Virus record (IMG/VR): IMGVR_UViG_3300032294_002797
Location: 1 to 64,000 of that record
Source of the DNA: a virus
Strand: one strand, 5' to 3'
DNA: 64,000 nt
The translations under genes and the position numbers were made by a program. Positions 63,189-64,000 of the stretch are shown here, one piece after another. The stretch's first letter is position 1; every line of letters starts with the position of its first letter. A model generated the notes under the pieces. It had not been told where the DNA came from and did not search any database. It worked only from the letters and a program-made list of their open reading frames with translations.

Positions 63189-64000
63189 ATGATTCTTCCT
63201 CCATTCTTTGGTTTTATCAATAAAAGAGACACCAGCGAGCTTGAACAGATATTGCTTTCGTATCTTTCTATCGATACTGTATCTTATACTATTCCAACAG
63301 AAAAAATTAATTTATCTTATCTTGCGGCTGATGTTATTTCATATAATAAAAAATCACCTATTATAAATTTAACATATGTCTCTAGCGATGTATTATCTTA
63401 TAATACTCTCAAGGAAGAAAATCGAATATCTTATATAGCAGCAGATGTCTTGGTATATAATTTACCCCCTACTCCTCCTGGTCTTATAGAATATATTTTT
63501 GCAAGAGACAAGGATTCATTAGGTATTTTTAAATGGCCAAAACCTTTTGATGGTAAATCACCCATTACAGACTATTTAGTAGAGTATAGTGACGATTCTG
63601 GAGCTTCTTGGAATACCTATTACGATGGCACTAGTACCAATACAGGATTAAATATTTCCATAACAAATAATGTTCCTTATCAAATTAGAGTAGCCGCAAT
63701 TAATAATATAGGAACCGGATTGTTTACTACTAGTGATATTATTATTCCATCTGGCGGAATAGATAATGATAATGATTTATTGTTCTTTGCAAATATGGAT
63801 CAAGCAGATAGAAATCAAATTGTGGATTATTCTTGTTTAATTAATCAAATTGATACAATAGAAAATGTCGAGCCAAATATATCAGATGGAAGCTGGTATT
63901 TTCCTGGAGATGTTTCATATAGTGACGAATCTTTTATTACTCAAACTTATCCTCATATGAGAGCATACGACCCGGATGGTTTATATAATACACTCTGGTC
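63189..64000 (+). CDS. FN3-domain virion protein, partial (runs off right edge)
   Basis: Starts at the ATG at 63189 and is open to the window end (270 codons seen). After MILPPFFGF there are three short tandem repeats (LSYLAADVISYN, LTYVSSDVLSYN, ISYIAADVLVYN), then an FN3 domain (PPTPPGLIEYIFARDKDSLG, PITDYLVEYSDDSGASW, QIRVAAINNIGTG). Next follows a concanavalin-like start (LLFFANMDQADRNQIVDYS), probably a LamG-type domain. Consistent with a fibre or receptor-binding protein. Confidence 0.82.
   Translation, partial: MILPPFFGFINKRDTSELEQILLSYLSIDTVSYTIPTEKINLSYLAADVISYNKKSPIINLTYVSSDVLSYNTLKEENRISYIAADVLVYNLPPTPPGLIEYIFARDKDSLGIFKWPKPFDGKSPITDYLVEYSDDSGASWNTYYDGTSTNTGLNISITNNVPYQIRVAAINNIGTGLFTTSDIIIPSGGIDNDNDLLFFANMDQADRNQIVDYSCLINQIDTIENVEPNISDGSWYFPGDVSYSDESFITQTYPHMRAYDPDGLYNTLW

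Overview
This window is part of a large tailed bacteriophage genome (Caudoviricetes) of unrecognised lineage. The evidence is a packaging and head module in canonical order (small terminase candidate, large terminase, portal, protease/scaffold, decoration protein, major capsid), giant tail-fibre-like proteins, nine tRNA genes, five free-standing HNH endonucleases and dozens of tightly overlapping small genes. The DNA is AT-rich and uses the standard code. The early promoters look bacterial sigma-70-like (TTGACA, 16-17 bp, TATAAT-type). The host cannot be read from the sequence. Two small secreted proteins near 13.3-13.9 kb recall planctomycete-type proteins, which is only a weak hint.

Layout: (1) 1-16.4 kb is a dense minus-strand block of small, mostly unrecognised genes with ATGA/TAATG overlaps. 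Recognisable members are an Hsp20 chaperone, a calcineurin-like phosphoesterase, an ASCH-domain protein and a HAD dehalogenase-like protein. Two plus-strand HNH genes interrupt the block, each with its own symmetric divergent promoter. Many genes of 19-59 codons are present, several being single-helix membrane peptides. (2) 16.4-35.9 kb is also minus-strand but organised differently. Most cistrons or short operons have a private promoter (TTGACA ... CGATA in the spacer ... TAGAAT/TATACT), preceded by an A/T tract and a bipartite imperfect-hairpin repeat (family A, about 17 full copies). A second structured repeat (family B, 8 copies) lies at other 3' ends and often contains the stop codon. This block holds the tRNA cluster, a DUF932 protein, a phosphoribosyltransferase, a gp88-like protein, a kinase-like protein, a PD-(D/E)XK nuclease-like protein, and a roughly 750-nt region with no minus-strand gene that looks like a large structured non-coding RNA (25.52-26.27 kb). 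(3) At 35.9-36.2 kb transcription diverges from a palindromic promoter region next to a small DNA-binding protein. (4) From 36.2 kb to the right edge everything is on the plus strand: a sigma-like factor, HTH/coiled-coil candidate TerS, GDP-mannose 4,6-dehydratase, HNH, ERCC4 nuclease, TerL, portal, protease/scaffold with a probable nested scaffold, decoration protein, capsid, terminator, connector proteins, a 4,690-residue fibre protein, a collagen-like fibre protein and a truncated FN3 protein.

How it fits together (inference): the leftward genes are early/host-takeover functions under host-like RNA polymerase; the repeats may insulate each cassette or act as RNA 3'-end structures; the sigma-like factor at the head of the rightward block may drive late transcription. 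The strongest candidates for something undescribed are the repeat-insulated cassettes, the structured RNA at 25.5-26.3 kb, and a tRNA-like element at 18.66-18.74 kb that keeps acceptor, D and T arms but has a polypyrimidine tract where the anticodon arm should be.
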